NCBI GenBank assembly: GCA_030640865.1
Contig: DAOWIP010000355.1
Location: forward strand, 1-15,213
Length of the DNA: 15,213 nt
Direction: 5' to 3'
Source: Sedimentisphaerales bacterium
Lineage (GTDB): Bacteria; Planctomycetota; Phycisphaerae; Sedimentisphaerales; SM23-30
Shown here: positions 1-6,449 of the stretch, piece by piece
Layout: each line of letters opens with the position of its first letter
How positions within the stretch are numbered: the stretch's first letter is position 1
Position numbers and translations under genes: made by a program
Notes under the pieces: generated by a model
What the model was told of the DNA's origin: nothing
Database searches by the model: none
The model's input: the letters and a program-made list of their open reading frames with translations, nothing else

Positions 1-688
1 ACGCAATGCTCCCCAGAATCGCGCCGAGAATAAAAGAAGCTAAAGGAACCGTCGCGCCACCGAGCAAATCGGTTGCCTGTAAAATACTATGGCAAATATC
101 ATAATCAGGATTGATCAGAACCCGGCTAAATCGTGTAAAAACAAAAAACAGGGCCACGAGATTCGCCATAAGCGGCGGAGTCAAAAGCCCCCGCCAACTC
201 ATTTTTTCCCTTGTACCCGAAGTGGTAAGGTATTTGCCAAAACTCCATAAGACAGGACTCATACCCAAAATAAATAAAAAACAGTAAAGAGCGAATTTGT
301 CAAACTGCTCGGCATAAATTACCGCTCCGACAGGCAAGATCAAATAACCGGCATTTTGAAGACTGGACAAAGCAATCATATTCTTTTTGGCCGGCAACTC
401 ACGGCGGAACGCAAAGACAGCCACCAAAATACTGAAAGCAATCATCACCACAGCCGATACAGGTAATATCCACCAGAAAGTAAGCTCGCCCGGATCAAAG
501 GTCTGAACAATATTAGAAAAAATCAGGCAGGGCAGAAAAACAGTAACAGTTACAGTAGTCAGACTCTTAATCTGCTGCTGGGTGATGACGCCCCTGCGCA
601 CCAGCAGGCCGGCCGCTACAATAATAATGAATACTCGCAAAACAGCTAAAAAAGTCTCAGAAAAAGCAGTTGTAAATATCTCAAACAT
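1..688 (-). CDS. AEC-family permease (auxin efflux carrier-like), C-terminus outside window
   Basis: My reading of the minus strand gives an open frame from an ATG at 686-688 that runs off the left edge, 229 codons with no stop. The protein begins MFEIFTTAFSETFLAVLRVF and is very hydrophobic. It has about seven likely membrane spans, roughly at residues 14-31, 43-60, 71-94, 103-123, 131-150, 168-187 and 209-229, with a short basic loop (RRELPAKKN) after the third. The sequence SLQNAGYLILPVGAVIY and the closing GGATVPLASFILGAILG match conserved helices of AEC transporters, which usually have about 300-320 residues and ten spans, so roughly 80-100 residues are missing. AEC proteins move organic anions such as malate in bacteria and auxin in plants; the substrate here cannot be read. 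No good Shine-Dalgarno sequence precedes the start. It lies downstream of mutL, but a terminator hairpin separates the two. Confidence 0.85.
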   Translation of the reverse strand, partial: MFEIFTTAFSETFLAVLRVFIIIVAAGLLVRRGVITQQQIKSLTTVTVTVFLPCLIFSNIVQTFDPGELTFWWILPVSAVVMIAFSILVAVFAFRRELPAKKNMIALSSLQNAGYLILPVGAVIYAEQFDKFALYCFLFILGMSPVLWSFGKYLTTSGTREKMSWRGLLTPPLMANLVALFFVFTRFSRVLINPDYDICHSILQATDLLGGATVPLASFILGAILGSIA

Positions 689-763
689 TGTCCATATTCC
701 AAGTAATAATTCCTTTGTAACATGTTAGAAAATCGCGTGGCGCCCAAGCCCACCCTTAAGAAA

Positions 764-784
764 CCCCCGACATAAAGTCGGGGG
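764..784 (-). terminator. Hairpin terminator behind mutL
   Basis: There is a perfect inverted repeat of eight base pairs (CCCCCGAC / GTCGGGGG) with a five-base ATAAA loop. On the minus strand the stem is followed by TTTCTTAAG, a modest T-run. It lies 42 bp after the mutL stop codon, which fits an intrinsic terminator for mutL. The rest of 689-826 holds no recognisable gene, and I could not find a convincing promoter for the permease in it. Confidence 0.6.
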
Positions 785-826
785 CTAATAAAAATATTAT
801 ATTTTCAAGTACATTTAAGGTGTTTT

Positions 827-2773
827 TCAAGTTCGCTTAAACTGTTTCTCCAGCTCGGCCAGACTCAGGCGAATAGTTGTCGGTCGGCCGTGAGGGCAGG
901 TGCCGGATTGCTGAATGAGCCGACGTTGAGCCAGTAAGGCCCTGATTTCAACTTCGGTGAGGGGGTCGCCGGCTTTAACGGCTGCCTTGCAGGCCATCAT
1001 ATCCAAAACATGATGAATCAACTCCTCACGTGAAAGATTACCCGCCCGCTCAAGAAACAAGTCAAGCAGGTCACGCACAAACTCGCCAGGATCGGCCTTG
1101 TCCAAAAGGACCGGAAAACTCTGCACGGCAATACTGCGAGGACCGAACTGCTCAATAGTAATACCCATTTCGTCAAGTAACTCAGTGTGATTTTCGGCAC
1201 CGGCTATCTGCTCAGCGGTTACGTCCACCACCTCCGGGATCAGCCTACGCTGAGCGGCCAAAGGGCCCCTGTTCAACTGGCGGGAAAGCTCCTCGTATAA
1301 AATTCGTTCGTGCAAAGCGTGCTGATCAATAATAACGAAACCATCCTGCGTCTCGGTAACGATATAAGTGTTATGTATCTGTAATACCGGGCCGATTTCA
1401 TCGGTATAAGCTCTTTCGTCTTCAATATGTCGATCAGTATATTGCTCGGCTGTCGGGATTGGCCCGGCTGAAACAGGCGGCGATCCAGGCGTTTCCATAA
1501 ATGAAGCATCGTCTGTAACCGGTGCACCACTATGCGAAAGCAAATCCGGCGGTTTGGAAAACGCATCCTGATTTGGAACAGCCCTTACAGGAGTATGCCC
1601 GGCGGGCCGATTGTTCATCGCTGTCTGCCGAGATGCAGACGATTTAAAGAAATCGGCCATGGCCTGCCGGACCCGCTCCTGATGCTCCTGTCTATCCTGT
1701 GAAGAATCCGCGTCAGTGCCCTGAGAAGATGACGGGACAACAGGTGTGCCGGTCAGGTCGCCGCCACGCAAAGGCATAGTCAAATCACTGCTGAGCAGGC
1801 GGTCACGAATGGCTGCCAGTACCTGGGAATGCACCATATTCGAGTTACTGAAACGCACTTCCGTCTTAGCCGGGTGTACGTTGACATCGACGTCGGCGGG
1901 CGGCATCCGCAAAAATAAAAACACTACAGGCCGACGATTGATCTCCACCATGCCGCGGTACGCCTCGCGGATGGCATGGCCGATAAACCGATCGCGAATA
2001 TGTCTTCCGTTCAGAAAAATATACTGCCACTGTGCACCCGTCCGTGATTGCTGAGGGTGGGCAATCAAGCCGGTAATCTCGATGTCGCGTTCCTTTCGGC
2101 TGACAGGAAATAAGGCGTCGGCCAAATCGGAAGAAAACAACAGCCCAATACGTTGTTGCAGGGTCTGGCCGTCAGGCAGGTCGTGAACGGTACGGCCGTT
2201 GTGGGTCAGACTGAGATGCGTTTCGGTGTTGGCCAGGGCGATACGGGTGAACTGTTCGATGATATGGCCCATTTCAGTGTTGGCGGTACGAAGGAATTTT
2301 CGCCGGGCCGGTGTATTGAAAAACAGATTGCGGATGGTTATCGTCGTACCACAGGAAGCCGCGGCGGGGGTAACAGGCGATTGTTTGCCCGCGGAGATTT
2401 CCAGACGAGCACCTTCAATAGCATCAGAAGGTCGGCTGACAATCTCAACCTGACTGACCGAAGCAATGCTGGCCAAAGCCTCGCCGCGGAAGCCAAGGGT
2501 CTTAATGGCAAAGAGATCGTCGTCGGTAATAATTTTGCTGGTGGCGTGTGGGGCAAAGGCCAAGACTATGTCGTCGGCATCCATACCGCAACCGTTGTCA
2601 CTGACGCGAATCAGCTTTTTGCCGCCGTCCTCCACATCCACGACGATACGGGTGGCGCTGGCGTCCATACTGTTCTCCATCATCTCCTTGACGACACTGG
2701 CGGGACGCTCGACTACCTCACCGGCGGCAATCTTGTTCACCATATTCTGTGAAAGTATGTTTATCGTAGTCAT
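827..2773 (-). CDS. mutL: DNA mismatch repair protein MutL (endonuclease-type)
   Basis: MutL links mismatch recognition by MutS to downstream repair. The N-terminal GHKL ATPase is complete: IAAGEVVERPASVVKE (15-30), the Asn-containing ENSMDA (33-38), DNGCGMD (59-65), GFRGEALASI (94-103) and NVHPAK (298-303). A polar linker of about 130 residues (roughly 330-460) leads to the C-terminal dimerisation and nuclease domain. That domain carries DQHALHE with a second Glu five residues later, as in DQHA(X)2E(X)4E (483-494). It also has ACKAAVKAGD (594-603) and CPHGRP (626-631), so this is the nicking type, unlike E. coli MutL. The length of 648 residues is normal. ATG at 2771-2773 is the only start that keeps the conserved N-terminus; no clear Shine-Dalgarno precedes it. 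No mutS lies in the window. Confidence 0.97.
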   Translation of the reverse strand: MTTINILSQNMVNKIAAGEVVERPASVVKEMMENSMDASATRIVVDVEDGGKKLIRVSDNGCGMDADDIVLAFAPHATSKIITDDDLFAIKTLGFRGEALASIASVSQVEIVSRPSDAIEGARLEISAGKQSPVTPAAASCGTTITIRNLFFNTPARRKFLRTANTEMGHIIEQFTRIALANTETHLSLTHNGRTVHDLPDGQTLQQRIGLLFSSDLADALFPVSRKERDIEITGLIAHPQQSRTGAQWQYIFLNGRHIRDRFIGHAIREAYRGMVEINRRPVVFLFLRMPPADVDVNVHPAKTEVRFSNSNMVHSQVLAAIRDRLLSSDLTMPLRGGDLTGTPVVPSSSQGTDADSSQDRQEHQERVRQAMADFFKSSASRQTAMNNRPAGHTPVRAVPNQDAFSKPPDLLSHSGAPVTDDASFMETPGSPPVSAGPIPTAEQYTDRHIEDERAYTDEIGPVLQIHNTYIVTETQDGFVIIDQHALHERILYEELSRQLNRGPLAAQRRLIPEVVDVTAEQIAGAENHTELLDEMGITIEQFGPRSIAVQSFPVLLDKADPGEFVRDLLDLFLERAGNLSREELIHHVLDMMACKAAVKAGDPLTEVEIRALLAQRRLIQQSGTCPHGRPTTIRLSLAELEKQFKRT

Positions 2774-2808
2774 AGCTTACGCGTGAACGGTTACTCTTCA
2801 TTTATAAA

Positions 2809-2837
2809 TTGTGTCTGCTATTGTTTCCGGCTATTAT
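2809..2837 (+). promoter_or_regulatory. Possible divergent promoter for the TIM-barrel/asnA operon
   Basis: On the plus strand, TTGTGT (2809-2814) and TATTAT (2832-2837) are separated by 17 bases. The -10 box shares five base pairs with the -10 box of the mutL promoter on the other strand. The implied leader before the ATG at 2915 is about 70 nt. It is weaker than the mutL promoter, with four of six matches at -35 and five of six at -10. Confidence 0.4.
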
Positions 2838-2861
2838 AGGGTAGATTTGGCTAACGGTCAA
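2833..2861 (-). promoter_or_regulatory. Near-consensus sigma70 promoter for mutL
   Basis: On the minus strand, TTGACC (2856-2861) is followed after exactly 17 bases by TATAAT (2833-2838). That is five of six matches at -35 and all six at -10. Transcription would start near 2826, leaving a 5' leader of about 50 nt before the mutL ATG. This is the best promoter match I found in the window. Confidence 0.7.
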
Positions 2862-2914
2862 ACCCTGGAAAATAAATGTTTAAGTGTGCAGAAATACAAA
2901 CGTCAGGCTGAGAA

Positions 2915-3523
2915 ATGGAACAATCAGATGATTTAGTCAGAATAGCCGGGCGTAAAGGGCTTATGGCCAAGGCGATTACGAGCAGCCGATTCGATATTTA
3001 CAGCCTGTCGTCAGCCAATAAGCAGTTACGCACAGCAGCGATAGAATGCTTTACGTCCTTCCTGTGCCTGGCCGATAAAGGTAACAATATAAATCAGGAC
3101 AGTGAAAAACCGGCTATAGTTATCAGTGCTCATAAACAGCAAAAAACAACGTTTTCTTATGAACAGGCGTTCAATTCCCTTTTTGACGCGCTGGAGCAAC
3201 TGTCTGAAATCGCTGAAAGGGAATCTGTTATGTTGGCGATGGAGAATCCGGGTAGCGGCCTGCTGCTCTCGCCGCTGGAACTTCGGGAATTGATCGACGA
3301 GATAAATAATCCCTACTTTGGAATTTGCTTTAATCCGGACAATGCCGAGCGGTTAGGCGATCCGCTGGACTGGCTACGGATTCTGGATAAGCGGGTTATA
3401 GGCCTGCGTTTGCCGCTAAAGGATGTTGCGGAAAATGGGGCGGAAGATAGCCAGGACGTAATTGTAACAGAATTGGAACGTCAGGGTTTTAACAGCCCGG
3501 CCATTTGTAATTTGATTGTATAG
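2915..3523 (+). CDS. Short, degenerate xylose isomerase-like TIM-barrel protein
   Basis: The 202-residue protein resembles the sugar phosphate isomerase/epimerase (AP endonuclease family 2) TIM barrel. The best stretch is residues 105-165: VMLAMENPGSG, LSPLELRELIDEI, NPYFGICFNPDNA, then DWLRILDKRVIGLRL. Family members usually have 250-300 residues, and the first strands of the barrel appear to be absent. The Glu of MENP is kept, but the usual Asp after the GICF strand is replaced (FNPDN). The His normally found after the next strand is also missing (RLPLKD), so metal-dependent isomerase activity is doubtful. An in-frame TGA overlaps the base before the ATG (2909-2911), which fixes the N-terminus. 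Its TAG stop (3521-3523) lies in the asnA ribosome binding site, so the two genes are probably translated together. Its role is unknown. Confidence 0.75.
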   Translation: MEQSDDLVRIAGRKGLMAKAITSSRFDIYSLSSANKQLRTAAIECFTSFLCLADKGNNINQDSEKPAIVISAHKQQKTTFSYEQAFNSLFDALEQLSEIAERESVMLAMENPGSGLLLSPLELRELIDEINNPYFGICFNPDNAERLGDPLDWLRILDKRVIGLRLPLKDVAENGAEDSQDVIVTELERQGFNSPAICNLIV

Positions 3524-3526
3524 GAG
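3522..3526 (+). promoter_or_regulatory. Ribosome binding site that sets the asnA start
   Basis: AGGAG ends ten bases before the ATG at 3537 and overlaps the stop codon of the upstream gene. It supports a start at 3537 rather than the in-frame ATG at 3516, which would lie inside the upstream gene and add seven unconserved residues (MYRRLKF). Confidence 0.7.
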
Positions 3527-3536
3527 ATTGAAGTTT

Positions 3537-4577
3537 ATGTCAGAATTGTTTATCGATGAGAATTACCAGTCGAAATTGTCCATGCGGGAAACGGAGAAAG
3601 CTATAAAGTTTATTAAAGATTATTTTCAGGACCATCTGGCTGAGGCACTGAACCTGCAAAGAGTGTCGGCGCCATTATTCGTACGGAAAGGTTCGGGCGT
3701 CAATGACGATTTGAACGGCATAGAACGAAAAGTGTCCTTTCCCGTTAAAGCGGCTGATGAGACAGTCGCGGAATGTCTTTTTTCCCTGGCCAAATGGAAG
3801 CGTATGGCGTTGGCCGAATACGGATTCCAGCAAAACGAAGGGTTATATACCGATATGAACGCCATCCGCCCGGATGAAGAAAATCTCGATAATCTGCATT
3901 CGGTATATGTAGATCAGTGGGACTGGGAACGGATTATCAGCCAACAAGAACGTAATCTCGATTTTCTCAAAAAGATCGTCAGAAAAATTTACCGGTTGAT
4001 CAAAGATACGGAAGCAACCGTTCACGAAAAATACCCCCACTTAACCCCAATCCTGCCGGATGAAATTACGTTTGTTCATACGGAAGAGCTTTTTGATGAG
4101 TATCCGGATTTGACCGCGAAAGAGAGAGAAGACAAAGCGCTCCAGAAATATGGGGCTGTGTTTCTTATCGGTATCGGCGGAACTCTACCGGACGGCTCGA
4201 TCCATGACGGACGGGCACCGGATTATGACGACTGGATAACCCCGAACGGGGACGGCAAAAAGGGACTCAACGGCGATATACTTTTGTGGTATCCGCTATT
4301 AAACAGGACGTTCGAAATCAGCTCTATGGGTATTCGGGTCGATAAAGACACACTTTTGCAACAATTGGAAATACGAAACGCTCCGGACAAAAAAGAACAG
4401 ATATGGCATAAAAGACTGCTAAACGATGAGTTCCCACTCTGTATCGGCGGCGGGATCGGCCAGTCGAGACTGTGCATGTTTTTTCTGCAGAAACTTCATA
4501 TCGGCGAAGTTCACGCCAGTGTCTGGCCCGATGATGTACTCAGAGGCTGTAAGGAAGCCGGGGTTCGTCTGTTATAA
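3537..4577 (+). CDS. asnA: Aspartate-ammonia ligase (asparagine synthetase A)
   Basis: AsnA makes asparagine from aspartate, ammonia and ATP (releasing AMP and PPi) in the cytoplasm. It has the class II aminoacyl-tRNA synthetase fold and is related to AspRS. Family hallmarks of the 346-residue protein are VSAPLFVRKGSGVNDDLNG (43-61), LAKWKRMAL (84-92), GLYTDMNAIRPDE (102-114), YVDQWDWE (124-131), GLNGDILLWYPLLN (243-256), FEISSMGIRVD (259-269) and the nucleotide-binding GGGIGQSRL (304-312). E. coli AsnA has 330 residues; the extra length is mostly at the N-terminus and in the region around 185-240. The start at 3537 is chosen from the AGGAG just upstream. The gene faces the AIM24 gene convergently, with repeat copy A between them. 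Confidence 0.96.
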   Translation: MSELFIDENYQSKLSMRETEKAIKFIKDYFQDHLAEALNLQRVSAPLFVRKGSGVNDDLNGIERKVSFPVKAADETVAECLFSLAKWKRMALAEYGFQQNEGLYTDMNAIRPDEENLDNLHSVYVDQWDWERIISQQERNLDFLKKIVRKIYRLIKDTEATVHEKYPHLTPILPDEITFVHTEELFDEYPDLTAKEREDKALQKYGAVFLIGIGGTLPDGSIHDGRAPDYDDWITPNGDGKKGLNGDILLWYPLLNRTFEISSMGIRVDKDTLLQQLEIRNAPDKKEQIWHKRLLNDEFPLCIGGGIGQSRLCMFFLQKLHIGEVHASVWPDDVLRGCKEAGVRLL

Positions 4578-4615
4578 ACAGCATCATTCCCGCGAAGAAA
4601 TGACACCTTAAAAAA

Positions 4616-4694
4616 CATGCTTAAGTTTAAAATGGTGGGGTAAGACCCCACCCTACAAAACTTCGCATAAGCTACGCGTAAAGCATGCCACCCA
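4616..4694 (+). repeat. Dispersed intergenic repeat, copy A
   Basis: The copy begins CATGCTTAAG (4616-4625) and ends with a block at 4665-4694 that closes in CATGCCACCCA. The same left and right ends occur in the same order and orientation at 6268-6320 (copy B). The right blocks of the two copies differ by two substitutions and a one-base indel. The middle of copy A is different and holds a GC-rich hairpin. Two copies a short distance apart, both between genes, suggest a dispersed repeat family. It encodes no protein that I can recognise. Confidence 0.75.
4634..4652. terminator. Hairpin inside repeat copy A, possible two-way terminator
   Basis: GGTGGGGT and ACCCCACC form an eight-base-pair stem with an AAG loop. 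It lies between the convergent asnA (stop at 4577) and AIM24 (stop at 4710) genes, where a shared terminator would be expected. The minus-strand product is followed by ATTTTAAA, a weak T-run; the plus side lacks one. It may be a structural part of the repeat rather than a true terminator. Confidence 0.4.
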
Positions 4695-4709
4695 ATTTTA
4701 TAAACCGTT

Positions 4710-5489
4710 TTAATCGCGGTCGCCGCCGAGCAGGCCACCGAGAAGGTTGCCGCCGATTCCGCCAATGCCGCGCTGTTCGCCTTTTTTATGATAACGTGCG
4801 GCTGCGCTAATGCGGTCGGCCAATCGCGAAAAAGGCAGAGATTGTAAATAGACCAGTCCGGGGCCGGTCAGACGGGCCAGAAAAAGACCCTCACCACCGA
4901 AAAGGGCGTTCTTGAAACCGCCCACAAACTTAATGTCATAATCAACGGTGGGAGCAAAGGCCGCAAGGCAACCGGTATCGACACGCAGTGTTTCACCAGC
5001 TTCTAATTGACGCTGAACGATTGTACCGCCGGCGTGGATAAAGGCCATGCCGTCCCCTTCAAGACGCTGTAGAATGAATCCTTCGCCGCCGAACAGACCG
5101 GCGCCTATTTTTTTTGTAAAAGCAACTTCAATCTCGACACCCTGTGCGGCGCATAGAAAGGCGTCCTTCTGGCAAAGGAACTGACCGCCAAGTTTGTCCA
5201 GTTCAAGCGGAACAATTTTGCCGGGGTATGGGGCACCGAAGGCAACATGCCCCTTTCCGGAACCGTTATAAAGAAACGTGGTGATAAAAAAGCTCTCGCC
5301 CGTTATCATACGCTTGAACCCCTTGAACATGCCCCCGCCGGTGCCTGTCTGCATCTCGATACCGTCCTCCATATACATCATGGCCCCGGCCTCGGCCCGG
5401 ACGCCTTCACCAGGGTCCAGTTCCACCTCCACAAGCTGCATATCATCACCGTAAATCTTATAGTCGATTACGTCCGCGTTGTTTGACAT
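4710..5489 (-). CDS. AIM24/TIGR00266 family protein
   Basis: The 259-residue protein belongs to the AIM24 (formerly DUF124, TIGR00266) family of beta-rich proteins. Bacterial members have no firmly known reaction; the yeast homologue AIM24 is a mitochondrial protein needed for normal inner membrane structure. Visible signatures are VELDPGEGVRAEAGAMMYM (22-40), GGGMFKGFKRMITGESFF (51-68), GLFGGEGFILQRLEGDG (131-147), then NALFGGEGLFLARLTGPG (194-211), which closely echoes the previous block, as expected for an internally repeated beta fold. The end is Gly-rich (GIGGIGGNLLGGLLGG, 241-256), a common tail in this family. There is no signal peptide and no membrane span. AAAGGAG (5498-5504) lies eight bases before the ATG. 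The HEPN gene ends 43 bp upstream on the same strand, so co-transcription is possible. Confidence 0.92.
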   Translation of the reverse strand: MSNNADVIDYKIYGDDMQLVEVELDPGEGVRAEAGAMMYMEDGIEMQTGTGGGMFKGFKRMITGESFFITTFLYNGSGKGHVAFGAPYPGKIVPLELDKLGGQFLCQKDAFLCAAQGVEIEVAFTKKIGAGLFGGEGFILQRLEGDGMAFIHAGGTIVQRQLEAGETLRVDTGCLAAFAPTVDYDIKFVGGFKNALFGGEGLFLARLTGPGLVYLQSLPFSRLADRISAAARYHKKGEQRGIGGIGGNLLGGLLGGDRD

Positions 5490-5532
5490 ACTCGAAACTC
5501 CTTTAAATATTCATAAAAACCACGCCATACAA

Positions 5533-5931
5533 CTATGAACCAATTATCGATTCGGCCCACAATAAAACTCGTTCGGCTGTTTGGACAGCCTCATGGTATT
5601 CCTCTTCGGTTACCGGTTCCTGACCGCCGGGGTATCTCGTTTCCACCGCGTATTCAGTTAGGCCAATCGCATCTTTAATATCTTCAGGCACTTGACCGGT
5701 ACTTTGCGCAAAAGTTGCCAACAATTCTTCCAAATCATGTGTATAGCGGAAAGAAATACCTTTATGAAGCATTACTGCCTTTATCGCCTTTTCAGCAGTC
5801 TGTTGGGCATTAAAGCAAAGGTCTTCCCAGAATCCACCCGCCGGCATAGGAGTTTTCGCCAAGGCCAGATTACCACGAGCGCGGGCAAGCCATTCCTGAG
5901 GACTGCCAGGTATATACTCACGGTTTGGCAT
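5533..5931 (-). CDS. HEPN-domain protein, partner of an MNT nucleotidyltransferase
   Basis: The 132-residue, largely helical protein matches the HEPN family (PF05168 type). Hallmarks are EWLARARGNLALA (13-25), CFNAQQTAEKAIKAVML (39-55), YTHDLEELL (63-71) and the ETRYPG motif (97-102). HEPN proteins next to MNT genes act as ribonuclease toxins in some systems and are of unknown role in others. The Rx4-6H motif of RNase-active HEPN proteins is not visible: Arg62 and His65 are only three apart, and Arg99 is far from His113. A ribonuclease activity therefore cannot be assumed. The start codon lies inside the last codons of the upstream MNT gene (14-bp overlap). That order, nucleotidyltransferase first and HEPN second, is the classic two-gene layout. 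A purine-rich stretch ends about seven bases before the ATG. Confidence 0.88.
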   Translation of the reverse strand: MPNREYIPGSPQEWLARARGNLALAKTPMPAGGFWEDLCFNAQQTAEKAIKAVMLHKGISFRYTHDLEELLATFAQSTGQVPEDIKDAIGLTEYAVETRYPGGQEPVTEEEYHEAVQTAERVLLWAESIIGS

Positions 5932-6241
5932 GGTAAAGCTCTTTTCCTTCGTAAAGTGCCTGTTTGTAAATTAAGCCTGGATTGTTACGATGTTCTTCCA
6001 GATCATTCTGTGTGGCGACAACTATATCCTTGGCAAAACCGAAGCCAAAAAGTTGTCGATAAATATATTGCGCGGTTTTTCTGCGGTGGATACCGTCGGG
6101 CATAACGACCAGTACGTCAAGATCACTGTTTGGCCCCATCTGGCCTCTGGCCGCCGAACCAAAAAGGATTATTCGCAGCGGATGCACCGCCGCCACTATC
6201 CTTTCGACCAACTCATTCAATAATTTCTCGTCCGGTTCCAT
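5918..6241 (-). CDS. MNT-type minimal nucleotidyltransferase (likely antitoxin)
   Basis: The 107-residue protein has the minimal nucleotidyltransferase fold. The motif GSAARG...SDLD fits GSX10DXD exactly (Gly28-Ser29, Asp40, Asp42), and a third acidic residue is present in KDIVVA (Asp72). All three metal-binding carboxylates are therefore intact. In the MntA-HepT system the nucleotidyltransferase neutralises its HEPN partner by AMPylation; the same could hold here, but that is inference. I place the start at the ATG at 6239-6241 (MEPDEKLL), preceded by GCAGG. An in-frame ATG at 6295 would add 18 residues read almost wholly from the dispersed repeat (copy B), and these look non-biological. Confidence 0.88.
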   Translation of the reverse strand: MEPDEKLLNELVERIVAAVHPLRIILFGSAARGQMGPNSDLDVLVVMPDGIHRRKTAQYIYRQLFGFGFAKDIVVATQNDLEEHRNNPGLIYKQALYEGKELYHAKP

Positions 6242-6267
6242 AAAACCTGCTCTAATTGGTAAGCAAC

Positions 6268-6320
6268 CATGCTTAAGCTCACTTATGCTTTGCATAAGCT
6301 TCGCATAAACATGCCACCCA
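6268..6320 (+). repeat. Dispersed intergenic repeat, copy B
   Basis: It starts with the same CATGCTTAAG as copy A (6268-6277) and ends in a similar block closing with CATGCCACCCA (6310-6320). The middle is shorter than in copy A and contains the small hairpin TTATGC-TTT-GCATAA. It lies just upstream of the MNT start, in the leader of that operon. Confidence 0.75.
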
Positions 6321-6332
6321 GCCTATAAAAAT

Positions 6333-6387
6333 AATGACGAATTAAGAAATCAGAATGACGAATCAATGACGAAGTTCCAATGACGAA
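6333..6387. repeat. Four copies of the 9-bp word AATGACGAA
   Basis: AATGACGAA occurs at 6333-6341, 6354-6362, 6365-6373 and 6379-6387, all on the plus strand, with start-to-start spacings of 21, 11 and 14 bp. The array sits between repeat copy B and the 3' end of smc, in a 208-bp gene-free stretch (6242-6449). The irregular spacing excludes a CRISPR array. It could be a degenerate dispersed repeat, or a cluster of protein-binding sites in front of the MNT-HEPN operon. Confidence 0.7.
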
Positions 6388-6393
6388 TAATAG

Positions 6394-6419
6394 AAAACCG
6401 TGTGGGTCAGGGATCCACG
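6394..6419 (-). terminator. Possible terminator behind smc
   Basis: On the minus strand, about 30 bases after the smc stop, CGTGG and CCACACG form an imperfect stem with a bulged A around an eight-base loop, followed by GTTTTCTATT. The stem is short, so this is tentative. The same bases could be part of another dispersed repeat. Confidence 0.3.
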
Positions 6420-6449
6420 CTACGAGTATCTTTATAGATCGCCATGATT

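Noticed and set aside
2153..2752. 199-codon open frame on the plus strand inside mutL
   Set aside because: It lies wholly antisense to a well-conserved gene, has no recognisable domain, and its codons mirror those of mutL.
2763..2790. Third copy of the dispersed repeat at the mutL start
   Set aside because: Only a short run around ACGCGT resembles the right end of copies A and B; neither end of the repeat is present.
6242..6295. Longer N-terminus for the MNT protein starting at 6295
   Set aside because: The extra 18 residues are read mostly from repeat copy B and are unlike the family. The ATG at 6241 has its own upstream GCAGG.
6333..6387. Short CRISPR array
   Set aside because: The repeat word is only 9 bp, the spacing is uneven, and no cas gene is present.
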